A stretch of 64,000 nucleotides of DNA from Larimichthys crocea (lineage: Eukaryota; Chordata; Actinopteri; Sciaenidae), in assembly GCF_000972845.2 (NCBI RefSeq), contig NW_020859623.1:38320-102319 (forward strand), written 5' to 3'. The notes beneath the pieces were generated by a model. It was not told the origin of the DNA. It saw only the letters and a list, made by a program, of their open reading frames with translations, and searched no databases. Positions 55,315-64,000 of the stretch are shown here, piece after piece (position 1 is the first letter of the stretch; each line of letters opens with the position of its first letter). A program made the position numbers and the translations under genes.

Positions 55315-55605
55315 TGTGGAGGGGGGGCGTGGTGCATCAGCTGCAGGAGAGAGGTGTGGGGAGGGCTCAGGAGAGCAGCGCCAGGGGACAGTGATCGGCC
55401 ACACGGTACCAACTGCCTATCACTCTCGCCCTCCTTTCCACGACAGTACTGCTGGGCCAAGAGGAAGAGGACAAAGAAGACACAAGGCCGACAGCAGCGA
55501 GACGCCTGTGATCGGCTGTAGTGTGGGTCTGATTGTGTCGAATAAAATCCCTTACAATGGGTTTGGTCCGTGCTAAGAACCCACTGTGGCAGCAAGACTG
55601 TCACA
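55315..55605 (+). mobile_element. Solo LTR inserted in LINE-A (right copy)
   Basis: A 291-bp block with TG...CA ends (TGTGGAGG to CTGTCACA), flanked by GTAAC on both sides (55310-55314, 55606-55610), with AATAAA inside. It is the same insertion, at the same LINE site, as 2800-3101. Confidence 0.78.
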
Positions 55606-55662
55606 GTAACATCGCTAAAATCAGACGCATCGTCTCTCAAGCGGATGCAGAAAAACTAGTCA

Positions 55663-56040
55663 AAATGAGTGTTTCAATGTTTAATTGAATTGCCCCATTT
55701 TAGTTTTGAATTCCATCTTATACTGGGAGAGTGTTTTTATACCTTTATTTAACCGATAAAAAACCCATTGGATCAAGCCTCTTTCACAAGGGTGACTGGC
55801 AAGAAGGCAGCAGCACCACGTCATAGTGGGTAAAACCCTCATTCACTCCTTTTAAGTCAGTGGTCATGGTGAGTCAGGAGGGAAGAAAGTGTGTGAAAGT
55901 GGCTGTATATTTATTGACGCTTGTCCAGGAGAATTAGAGACACTCTCAAAGTACATCAGAAGTGCCTGAGTCGATCTCACATTCCGTCCTACTCATCCTG
56001 GTGGTCAGACTTTAAACCCCAAGATGACACCATATACACC
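55663..56040 (+). repeat. Foreign segment inside LINE-A (right copy)
   Basis: It is the reverse complement of 2362-2744, with the same junctions (CTAGTC before, CTCAG after). The LINE thumb sequence is again present on both sides. It contains the TTTATTTAACC and AGCAGCACCACGTCATAG words of a fish dispersed repeat. Confidence 0.7.
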
Positions 56041-56610
56041 TCAGAAACTCTCTTTCTAGAGACTTTAGTTTTATAGAAGGGATCACCTGGCCTCCAGCTC
56101 CACTGTAAAGAATCTTGGAGTTGTTTTTGATCAGGATTTCGAGGACTGCATTCTTCCACTTACGTAAGATTGCTAAAATCAGAGGCATTGTCTCCCAAGT
56201 GGATGCAGAAAACTAGTCCACGCATTGTTACTTCTAGGCTGGACTAATGTAACTCTTTGTTATCAGGCTGCTCCAGTAAGTTCTTAGGAACCCTGCAGTT
56301 AATTCCGTGTCGACCTATTAATCTAGAATAGAATTTAAAATTCTTTCCTTACTTACAAAGCTCTTTCATGGTCAGGCACCATCTTATCTAAGAGTCTAAA
56401 TACCTTACTACCCCTAAAACACTGCACTTGAGAGTGCTGGGTTCCTTGTGGTTCGTTAGTTTCCAAAGTAGATTTGGAGCCAGAGCTTTCAGCTATCAGG
56501 CTCCTCTTCTGTGGAACAAATTACCATCTGGGTTCGGGAGGCAGACACAGTCAACATTTTAAGAGTAGACTTAAGACTTTCCACTTTGATAGCTTAAGTT
56601 AGGGCTGGCT

Positions 56611-56675
56611 CAGGTCACCCCTTAGTTTGCTGCCATAGGATTAGACTGCCGGGGGGACTCTCCTTTCCTTCCCCT

Positions 56676-56709
<34 letters not shown>

Positions 56710-56795
56710 TCTCTCTCTCTCACCATCTGTGGACAATACATGTTCAATAATGCATGTTACTAACCAAACTTCCCCGGAGTTTCTGTGTGTCGTCA
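56611..56795 (+). mobile_element. LINE-A 3' untranslated region, truncated
   Basis: It starts after the ORF2 end with AGGGCTGGCTCAGGTCACC and GACTGCCGGGGGG, then a CT microsatellite and ATGCATGTTACTAACC, and stops near 56795. The last 500 bp of the 3' UTR and the tail seen at 1117-1600 are missing. Confidence 0.7.
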
Positions 56796-57900
56796 GTGTG
56801 ACGCATATGGACTTTTGAATAGAACATGATAAGGCACACACATACACACATATTATGCACAGACACATAAAGGCACACACATAGACATACAAAATACATC
56901 CCTAGCCGCCATTCATTATGCGTATGAGAAAGCATCCACTATCACGATGGGTTATCCAGTTACAATATATACGCATCATAAGATCGCTGAGCTACTTGAT
57001 CGAGGCAAATTTGTGCTGACCCAAGCGCGGGTTTACAGTATGCGTTCACTGTTAACTTATCCTGATGTAACGATAAGAAATGTTCAACTATAAACCCTGC
57101 AGACTCAATTCCATTTGGTTTGAAGTGGAGTCACAAGACTGTGTTGCACAACGGTAAAATCACAAAAAACTGAGGCCTGATTTGGAGTCCCACCCTCTTG
57201 TGAATACAGATGTGTTCTTATTGTCGATGGTTCCTGTTTCCGGATCATCTAGGAAATCATGAGGTTTTTTGTTATAAGACAAGACGAAAACGAGTTCAAA
57301 ACAGCAAAAGCTGAAGTGTAGCCAGCCGTGCTCAGCCCAGTTAGCCAGAATTAAAAGCGTTAACGAGGGCCTGTAAAATGGCAGAAAATAAGGTTGCAAA
57401 TGTGTACACAGACTCAGCATATGCTCATGGAGTCTGCCAAACTACAGTAGTAGCAACTTAAAAGTTCCCGTTCAAGTGCAACGCCAGCGAATGGCAGCCG
57501 TCTTCCAGCTGAGTCCAGCCGGTTCCTGCAAAGTCCCGGGAAAGGGAGACCCCCCCCCTTCTCCGGGCGTGTCTATTTTTTACTGTAACTCCACCATGTG
57601 TTTTACAGGGTATGACCAGGAGATGGGTTCTCTCACAGAACTTTTTTACAGTTGTTCTACCTGGAATGACGTAGCTTAAACCATCGTTAGCATTCTCGGT
57701 GCTCAAATTTGTTTGGCTTACAGTAATGGGTTTTGGTTCTCAAGTGTCACAGATCAACGAGCGGAAATGAGCTGGTTTGACTAATGCATACTGTACAGTG
57801 CCGTATGTTGAGCGTGTTCCTGAATTGAAATTAAATTTAAGGTGTTATATATAAAAACTGTCAGCATTCACCAAATCACACAACATCTTGATGTTCTGTC
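56796..57900. other. Non-coding stretch, nothing firmly recognised
   Basis: A CA-rich tract lies at 56835-56890. Bases 57735-57820 share words with 58607-58700 (CAAGTGTCAC/CCAGTGTCAC, TACTGCATACT-like), so they may be two parts of one element about 870 bp apart. The 82- and 67-codon frames at 57460-57700 lie on opposite strands over the same GC-rich piece and show no motif. Confidence 0.4.
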
Positions 57901-57904
57901 TTTA

Positions 57905-58560
57905 ATAGCGGTGGGCGTTATCGGCGTTAACGTGCTGCGTTAACGTTGAGACTCTTATCGGGCGATAAAAAAATATAAATGTAATTATTTGAAAGCTGTT
58001 AGCCTCTCAAGTCGCTTTTTACTTTTTTCTTTTGTTGTTTGTTTTTTCACGTAAACTCCGTGGAGTCCTGATCTCTATAGAGTTTAGAGTGTTTGTGCTT
58101 TTGTCATTGTTTTTTCTCGTGGTTTTTCTGGTGATGTTTTTAATGCCGTTCCACCTGGACAGCTGCCTTTGTTTACTCAGAAAACACAGCCTGATCGCGC
58201 TAATGCCGGGCCGGCAATTGGGCATCAGCTGTTGATTGGCGCGGACTATCTATGGCCCATGTCTTTGCATATAATTACAGGAGCGCGTCTCTTCTTGTCT
58301 GTTCGCGCCTCTCTCTCGTTTATCGCATGCTAAACAACACACTAACCTTAAAAAAGTTACAAAAAAAACGGTGTTCGGACGTCTCAGGGCTGCCAGGCCT
58401 GTGTGTCAGACTGCAGATCAAGCGATGGTTTATTTTTAATTACAGTTTATTTGGAGGGAGGGCTCGTGTTGTTGTGGCGCACATAGAGCTGCAGAGAGAG
58501 AGCGTTTTGGAAGCCCTTGTAGCAGGTATGTACTGTTAGTGCACGCTTTAGCGCCGGTAC
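57905..58560. mobile_element. hAT-like debris (GGCGTTAACG-type terminus)
   Basis: It begins GCGGTGGGCGTTATCGGCG and GTTAACG words, which I associate with vertebrate hAT termini. The interior has no transposase motif. The other terminus was not found. Confidence 0.35.
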
Positions 58561-58599
58561 ACCATTACCACTCCATTGCCCTCTTGTTTGCACTTGTGG

Positions 58600-58990
58600 C
58601 TTTTTGGTCTCCCAGTGTCACGATCCCAGAGCGAGAATGCAGCGGTTTGAGTACTGCATACTCTACGTAGCCTTGTGGATTTGGTGTGTTCTGCACTGAG
58701 ATACTTTTCATTTTCGTCCATTCCATAGGGTAAATGGCGTTGGAAGTTGTAGTGACCCGGAACATGAACTGCATCGGCCTGTTTGTGGCTTTATTCCTAT
58801 CTGGACCCCCGGCCTGTGGCCGTAGCCAACGGCCACACCATAAACCCAGGCGCCAACGCAGCCTCAAACATTAACACATTCGCTCCTTCGTTGCCTCACG
58901 CCCTGGCAACTGCCTGCTTGACGGCTTACCGCCCTCTAAAAGCCCCCCCCAGGCGCCACCCCCCCCCGGCGGTCTCCCCCTTTCCCTGCG
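58600..58990. other. Stretch leading into a C-rich region
   Basis: From 58900 the plus strand becomes very C-rich with CCCCCCCC runs and ends at an N gap. No gene was seen. Confidence 0.4.
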
Positions 58991-59000
58991 NNNNNNNNNN
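58991..59000. other. Assembly gap (10 N)
   Basis: Ten N characters in a C-rich tract, close to where the 3' end of the minus-strand LINE should lie. The gap may hide the 3' junction. Confidence 1.
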
Positions 59001-59399
59001 TCCCCCTGTGCATCTTGGACACCCCTCCTCCCCCTCCCCTATAAAATCACACAGATCCTGTTAAGGTGCATTATAACCACACCAGCTTTCTAAAACAGTC
59101 AACACAATTACACAGACTGAAGGTAAGCGGCTATTGACCACCGTACCTTTCCCTTCAGCCTGAGCTTCCGGCTTTTCCACGCTCCCGCAAATGGTCCTTA
59201 TCTTATTAATGACCCCTGGCCCATTGTGGCCTGCGTGTGACTCTTTAAGTTTCCTACAACCAAGTATACACCCAGCACCTTAATGTACCTATCCTCCACC
59301 CTTAAGCCTACTCCATCCCTCTCTAACTTCCCTACTATTACATCTCTCAGATTTTTCCCTTTATTTATTTCCGCGCCTGATGCCTAACCGTATACGTGC

Positions 59400-60690
59400 T
59401 ATCAGTTACAGCACCCTTTTTCAACTGTTCCCGTCCTTCACTGTTATTGTTGTGTAATCCGCATATTGGTTTGATTGTATGCGTCCCCCAGCTTGGATGT
59501 CGTATGCCTGCCACTCTTATATCATTTTGTTAGTTAGTAGGCCAGGGGCTCTTACCGAAAGGGCGTAAAGTATGCTGATAGAGGGCATTCCTGCCTTAAT
59601 GGCTTCTGTCGCCAGGCCAACACGGTCCGCTCCAGCACTCCATTTACCTTAACACAGCTCCTTGACCCTTGGACCCTCCTCACCCACCACCATCTCTCAA
59701 TCCTCTCACCAAATCCAATCTCTCCCAACAATAAAACAGAAACTCATGTTATACCCGATCAAAATGCTTTAGATTCCCATCTATTCCCAAGACACTACCT
59801 CCCCCACCCCGTCTTCTCGCACAGATTCAGTATATATATCCCGAACTGTTTGCGATTGTTTCGGCTATTCCCTGCCTGGTTGCTGTAAAAACTCGATGAA
59901 CAATTTTACATGCATAATCCCCTTCACTCGTTTTATTCTGTTGCTAATCACCTTGGCTAACAGCTTAGTACCACGTTCCATCAGTCGGCTTAGTGGCCGA
60001 TAAGTCTGCAAACCAGCGGCGTTCCTTTCCCGATAAAACACAAAGTATCACCCCCTCCCAACATCCGTATTCTGCACCATCCCGGTCTTCATCTATCTCC
60101 CGAAACACCTCAACCCATTGTTGCCATCACTCCTTGTGGCACTGTTAGACAATCGATACCTATCCCCATCGCTCCCTGGGCGTCTTCCTGCACTTTTCAG
60201 ACCCCTGGATTGCCTCCAGCCACCTCCCCCCTTTATGTCTCTGGCACACCTACGTCGATGCCTCTGGGCACAGCGGTACTTCGCCACATCCAGCCACTCC
60301 CACCACTATCCCGCCAGTCCACCCCCCTAGTAAAAGTTCCGAAAAACGTCCTGCAACCCTTTCCAGGCATAACGCCCACATAACCGTCGAGACCCCCCCC
60401 CGGAGTCCTAAGTCAGGGATATATGCCGACGGTGCTGACGCTGTCCAAACCTAAAAAGGAAGCTGTGCACCTGCTTTCCCATCCAGTGCGTGATTTTGCT
60501 TTGCTCCGGAGATGCGCCTATGCAACCTCGCGTGCTCAACATTGGAAGTCCCAATCTTACCTCTAAATAATTCTCCAAGCTGTAGCTTCTTCATTCTCCA
60601 GTCTTCTCTTGTGCTCAGCTCTCCCCCCAAGCTTTCCCGCAGGCCCTGTTCTTCCGCTTCATTTATTTCATATTTTCGTTTTTCTACCAT
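59400..60690 (-). pseudogene. Tx1/L1-type LINE ORF2: reverse transcriptase, heavily decayed
   Basis: Starting from KRKYEINEAEEQGLRESLGG (60690), the minus strand keeps scattered RT motifs: YRPLS with KLLAKVISNRIKRV (59990-59910), a CPLSAYFTPF piece (near 59580) and a YADYTTITVKDG piece (near 59450) that stands where the catalytic YADD box should be. Stops and frameshifts are dense. No C-terminal part was recognised before the gap. Confidence 0.6.
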
Positions 60691-60699
60691 ATCTAATGC

Positions 60700-61570
60700 T
60701 TATTGACCTGATTTCATTCTTCGCTTTCTCCCATATCGCCCCAATCTGAGCATCTACCCCATTGCCTTCAGCGCATAGTTTTATTTCCTCATTCGCCCAT
60801 TCTAATAATTCCCTAATCTGCTGTTTGTATTCATCCTCTTCGATATACCCAGCATTCAAAATCCACATCCCTCCCCCTATCTCCTCTCTCCCTACCCTGA
60901 TCCTAAATCTGACCGCATCATGGTCACTCAGTGAATTTACTTCATATCTTATCCTGTCAATATATTTGTGTATTCTCTCCCTGTGTTAGAACCAAATCTA
61001 TCCTACTTTGTTTCAATACCCCCTCCCTCATTTGTCTCCTAGAGAACTCCCTCCTCTCTGGATTTTCATATCTCCACACATCAACTAAGGCCTTCACTCT
61101 CATCATGTCTATCAACATCTCCCTTGACTTCTCCCATCTGAAAGCTACACCTTTCCCTATATCTAACCTACACATTTAATATTAAAATCCCCCACTATTA
61201 TGCATCTCCCAGTCACGAGCCCTCTTAGCTCATCTATTATGCTTCTCTTGTCTATTTCTATATTTGGAACATATATGTTGATTAATCTAAACAACACATT
61301 TTGATATTTAAACTCTATAACTATTATTCTCCCTGTCCTATCTTTATATACCTCTCTTATCTCCCTACCTGACTTTCTTTATCATTATAAAGCCACCGCC
61401 TCGGGCATTCTTAGACCTATTATTATGTAAAGCCCCTCCCCCAATCTCCCTTACATCCCTCACTATCACCCTCATCCACAATTTTCTCTTGTACACAGGT
61501 ATCCACTCCTTATTTGTTCAACATGACTTCAGTTTTCGTCCCCTAAGAACCGTTCACATTAACCAGAAGT
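60700..61570 (-). pseudogene. Tx1/L1-type LINE ORF2: endonuclease
   Basis: Minus-strand pieces give RLINIYVPNIEIDK, then IIVGDFNI (61192-61177), FRWEKSREMLIDMM, DVWRYENPERREFSRRQM, KQSRIDLVL and NSLSDHDAVRFRIRV (SDH at about 60917-60930). These are, in order, the central and C-terminal motifs of an apurinic-type endonuclease. The order and the words DVWR, EFSRRQ, QSRIDLVL point to the L1/Tx1 group. The frame changes several times. Confidence 0.75.
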
Positions 61571-61899
61571 TACTGTGGTCATGAACAAAAGAAAATAATA
61601 TACACTAAACCAAAACCTAAAGCGCACTCAACATGCCAGACCGTGGGTCCTGTGCCCCCCCCCTCCCCCGGCTCCGTGACTGCATCCTCTGCTTTCCTTT
61701 TGGCAGCCAGTCCCGGGTCTCTTTTGTCTCTTTCCCCTCCTTTCTCCTCACCCCACCTGCTCCGTGTCGCTCAGCTCGCCCCCTTCCACTGCTGTTGTGT
61801 CCCTCTCCATCATTATCCGTCGGTCTCCTTTGTCACCCGTCGTCCTCCACTTTTCTCCCCTGCTCCGTCATGTCCTACGTCGTCGTCCTTCTCTCCACC

Positions 61900-62810
61900 G
61901 TCACTGCTGTCCGAGCCTACCGCCGGATGCTTAATTCCTTTTCCACCTCTTCATCCTGGCCCGCCATTCTCTCCTCCGCCCCCCTCCACACCATCGTCCC
62001 CTCCGACCTCTCCTCCGGCCGCCCTCCCTCTCCATCCTCCTCTTCTCCTCGCCAAAATGCCACGCTCCATGCATCCTCCCCGAGCGTAGTGCCCCCTCTT
62101 CGCCGACCTGAAACATTTGAAGTCCGGGGCACTCCCTGAGGATGTGCCCCGGCCTGACACAAGGTCGGCACACTGCACCGGTCGGTCGCGTAAGTATCAC
62201 TCTAAATATTAAGGCTCCTTCTCCATGTTCCAGTTTTGTGGAATACGGGAGAGACTCGTACCTGTTCATTAAAGCGAAACTTTTAAAACATCGTGTCCCG
62301 TCTGCAATGTCCGTCCTGGCCACTTGCCGCCGTTTAATCGCAGACATGGCCGTACACCCCACTCCTGGCAGCCTGTCAAAATCCCAGCATCCTCCACCAT
62401 ACAACAGCCAATTGTTATGAACAGAGACCACCATGTCCCTAAATTGTTTATCCTCTCTGGCCTGCACTAAGCCCCTTTGATCCGTCAGTCCCATCCAGTG
62501 ACGCTTACGGCTTTCCTTCCTCCTCATCCATAGTAATTTCTCTAGGTCTCTCTCTCCTGACACGGCAACCCGTCAACCCACTCCACACTGCCCACCGCTA
62601 CTCACTCGCAAGAATGTCCATTCATGGACACCTCAGCCGAGTCCCTCCACCTCCACTTCTAACCGTCGGTACTCCCGTACATCCCTCCCGTCGTCCTGCC
62701 GGTCTCTCAACGCGATCCTCCGTCGTGCTTCTCCCCTCTCCCCCTCGCACTCCTTCTCCAACACTCTGCATCGTCTGCTCCGTTCCTTTGTCCGTTGCCA
62801 TGTGGTCTGT
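61900..62810 (-). pseudogene. Tx1/L1-type LINE ORF1 with CCHC knuckles
   Basis: A likely start is MATDKGTEQTMQSVGEG (near 62800 on the minus strand). After a shift, frame 62563-61931 encodes a basic N-terminal region (LEKLLWMRRKESRKRHW, then GCTAMSAIKRRQVA) and GAVCRPCVRPGHILREC, a full CCHC knuckle. A second knuckle follows in another frame as CFRSAKRGHYARGGC, with the second Cys changed to Ser. Behind it lies a Glu/Arg/Gly-rich tail. CCHC knuckles in ORF1 are usual in Tx1 and related clades. At least three frameshifts. Confidence 0.65.
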
Positions 62811-63015
62811 CCGATAAATCAAAACAAATCCCCCCAAACAGCAAAACTGCTGTGGGGAGATTACCCACTATGAGCAAACTAAAATTCTCCAAGAAGAGTT
62901 CAGTCTATGAGACAAAAAAAAAAAGAAAAGTGGGCTGCTATATTAGCCAGCTGCTACAAACAAAGCTCCTCAGTCCTCCCTTCTCTCACACTGCACAGAC
63001 TCCTCCTCTGTGGGT

Positions 63016-63042
63016 GTGTTCAGGGTGGTATGGCCGTAAGGC
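63016..63042 (-). rRNA. 5S rRNA gene, 5' end only (split by LINE)
   Basis: It reads on the minus strand as the first 27 or so nt of vertebrate 5S rRNA (CTTACGGCCATACCACCCTG, with one extra base). The rest of the gene is replaced by the LINE. The upstream TATA-like word (63071-63078) is intact. Confidence 0.8.
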
Positions 63043-63144
63043 CTCGCTTGGGGAAGTGGAGAAACACTCTGTATATATGCTCGCAGTCAATCACCACCAT
63101 GGCTAAATTGAAGAAGAAAAGCTTTGTTCCCGCCGAAATGTAAA

Positions 63145-63262
63145 AAGCTTACCAGCACCTGGTATCCCAGGCGTCTCCCATCCAAGTACTAACCAGGCCT
63201 GACCCTCTAGCTTCCGAGGTATAGACAAGAATCCGGCGCATCAGGGTGGTAGGCCCGTAAGC
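63145..63262 (-). rRNA. 5S rRNA gene, unit 1 (degenerate)
   Basis: About 118 bp. The minus strand carries the internal promoter block GGTTAGTACTTGGATGGGAG (box C region) and the 3' end in AAGCTTTTT, a T-run terminator. Several indels in the middle (around box A and the intermediate element) would disturb function if real. Confidence 0.85.
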
Positions 63263-63284
63263 CTCCAGGGAAGTGAGAAATACT

Positions 63285-63292
63285 GTATATAT
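63285..63292 (-). promoter_or_regulatory. TATA-like box upstream of 5S unit 1
   Basis: TATATACA on the minus strand, about 24-30 bp before the gene start. The same word recurs before each unit in the array (for example 63071-63078), as in other fish 5S arrays, where it assists RNA polymerase III. Confidence 0.6.
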
Positions 63293-63367
63293 GCCCACGT
63301 CCAGTCATCACCACCCATGGTCTATTGAAGAAGCAAAGCTTTGTTGTCACTCCAGAGATGATAAAAA

Positions 63368-63488
63368 ACTTGACAGCAACCTGGTATTCCAGGCGGTGTC
63401 CCCATCGAAGACTAACCTGGGCCTGACCGCCTTAGCTTCCGAGAATCAAGACGAGATAGGGCGCATTCAGGGTGGTATGGCCGTAAGC
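63368..63488 (-). rRNA. 5S rRNA gene, unit 2 (degenerate)
   Basis: About 121 bp with a well-kept 5' end (GCTTACGGCCATACCACCCT) and an altered box C region. The downstream T run is TTTTTTAT. Confidence 0.85.
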
Positions 63489-63586
63489 CTCTGGGGAGTG
63501 AGAAATACTGTATATTATGCACGGCAGTCAATCACCACCATGGCTACTGAAGACAGAAAAGGGCTTTTTTCCCTGCCGGATGTGAA

Positions 63587-63705
63587 AAAGTTACAGGCAA
63601 CTGCGTTTCCTAGGCGGTCTCCCATCCAAGTATAACCAGGCCTGACCCTGCTTAGCTTCCAGATCAGACGAGATCGGGCGATTCAGGTGGTAATGGCCGT
63701 TAAGC
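63587..63705 (-). rRNA. 5S rRNA gene, unit 3 (degenerate)
   Basis: About 119 bp. Box C region GGATGGGAGACCGCC is intact, while single bases are missing in the box A region and near the 5' end. Confidence 0.85.
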
Positions 63706-63799
63706 CTCGAGGGGAGTAGGAAATACGGTATGTATGCCGGCAGTCATCACCACGTGGCTAAATGAAGAAGAGAAGGCTTTGTTTCCCGGCCAGATGTGA

Positions 63800-63926
63800 A
63801 AAGCTTACAGCCCCGGTATTTCCCAGGCGTGTCCCATCCAAGTTCACTAACCAGGCCTGACCCTGGCTTAGCTTCCGACGATCCAGAGCGAGATCGGGCG
63901 AATTCAGGGTGGTATGGCCATCAGAC
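63800..63926 (-). rRNA. 5S rRNA gene, unit 4 (degenerate)
   Basis: About 127 bp because of extra bases. GGGTCAGGCCTGGTTAGTG and AAGCTTTTC ends are recognisable. The 5' end reads GGTCTGATGGCC in place of GCTTACGGCC, so this unit is the most altered. Confidence 0.8.
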
Positions 63927-64000
63927 CGCCATGGGAAGTTAAAATTACTGTAAATATATGCACGTCAGTCATCCACCTACCATGGCGAAATGAAGAAGAA

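Larger units (their letters stand above)
53520..56610 (+). pseudogene. LINE-A ORF2 (right copy): endonuclease end, RT, C-terminus
   Basis: Right behind ORF1 the sequence enters ORF2 at the last part of the endonuclease (LSYGIEIDNLIVFPQN, LLSDHFLITFEF), so most of the endonuclease is deleted. The RT follows in pieces: 54162-54515 with [16 protein letters not shown]; 54600-54830 with [12 protein letters not shown] and [19 protein letters not shown] near 54998; and 55195-55310 with FGVVFDQDLSFNGHINQ and AFFHLRN. A solo LTR (55315-55605) and a foreign segment (55663-56040) then interrupt, and LINE sequence from the thumb is repeated before the C-terminal end at about 56610. More than ten small indels break the frame. 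Confidence 0.83.
59001..63014 (-). mobile_element. Tx1/L1-type LINE inserted in a 5S rRNA gene
   Basis: This is a minus-strand LINE with ORF1 (about 62810-61900), endonuclease (about 61560-60700) and RT (about 60690-59400), all frame-broken. Its 5' end touches the first about 27 nt of a 5S rRNA gene (63016-63042), and further 5S units follow. Tx1-clade elements such as Mutsu of zebrafish are known to insert in 5S rRNA genes, so a 5S-targeting member is the natural reading. The 3' junction is not visible: the other half of the split 5S gene is not present to the left, where a C-rich stretch and an N gap lie. Confidence 0.7.
63016..64000 (-). repeat. Tandem 5S rDNA array, about 220-bp units
   Basis: Gene starts at 63042, 63262, 63488, 63705 and about 63926 give spacings near 220 bp: about 120 bp of gene plus 100 bp of spacer. 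Each spacer keeps the order TATATA word, a CAATCACCACCATGG word and GAAGAAG...AAAGC. The array runs to the right edge of the window. All units carry different small indels. Confidence 0.9.

Noticed and set aside
61633..62139. Plus-strand Pro/Ser-rich 168- and 148-codon frames
   Set aside because: They are antisense shadows of the Glu/Arg-rich ORF1 tail of the minus-strand LINE.
63145..63926. CRISPR-like array of regular repeats with spacers
   Set aside because: The repeating part is 5S rRNA and the spacers are conserved, not unique.

Overview
The window looks like nuclear DNA of a teleost fish, and almost all of it is nested transposable elements. The signs are the repeat families: two groups of CR1/L2/Rex1-like LINEs, BEL/Pao and Ty3/gypsy LTR elements, hAT-type non-autonomous elements with 8-bp target duplications, tRNA-headed SINEs, TG microsatellites, and a tandem 5S rRNA array. 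There is no operon structure and no CRISPR array. Three 10-N scaffold gaps (12694-12703, 16215-16224, 58991-59000) and heavy small-indel noise in places point to a long-read assembly that is unevenly polished.

Layout. 1-1116: end of a BEL/Pao pol gene, cut by a LINE (called LINE-A here) running leftward on the minus strand. 1117-5148: the LINE-A wreck, holding a 383-bp foreign segment, a solo LTR and a 1.1-kb hAT element. 5149-7400: a second LINE (LINE-B) fused to LINE-A. 3288-8001 is repeated as 16225-20998. 8004-9255: GC-rich degenerate tandem repeats. 9256-12075: microsatellites and dispersed repeats. 12290-16214: a broken gene of a teleost-expanded family whose C-terminal part resembles tyrosine recombinases. 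20572-21300: two convergent exon-like pieces of another fish-expanded family. 21865-32186: a 10.3-kb element with inverted termini and many AGACGTCT palindromes; nested in it is a BEL/Pao element with both LTRs (22392-30411). 32675-36960: a minus-strand Ty3/gypsy relic with integrase upstream of reverse transcriptase, as in Gmr1. 38592-44094: a Ty3/gypsy chromovirus with an uninterrupted 1,443-codon gag-pol frame. 44285-50385: LINE, hAT-like, SINE and solo-LTR debris. 50386-52067: a 1.68-kb near-palindrome flanked by a 6-bp duplication. 52180-56795: a plus-strand LINE-A copy with ORF1 (esterase type) and ORF2; it carries the same internal solo LTR and foreign segment as the left end, in the opposite direction. 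57905-58560: hAT-like debris. 59001-63014: a decayed minus-strand LINE of Tx1/L1 type whose 5' end abuts a split 5S rRNA gene. 63016-64000: four further 5S rRNA units, minus strand, about 220 bp apart.

How the parts work together. Each LTR element and LINE encodes its own replication proteins. Only the chromovirus at 39123-43451 is unbroken, and its 5' LTR is truncated. The hAT elements, solo LTRs, SINEs and palindrome encode no transposase and would depend on proteins supplied elsewhere. The only host-type genes are the 5S rRNA units and a few exons of fish-expanded families, all damaged or partial. The observations most worth following are the 5S/LINE junction, the long palindrome, the AGACGTCT element and the chain of shared insertions linking the three LINE-A loci.
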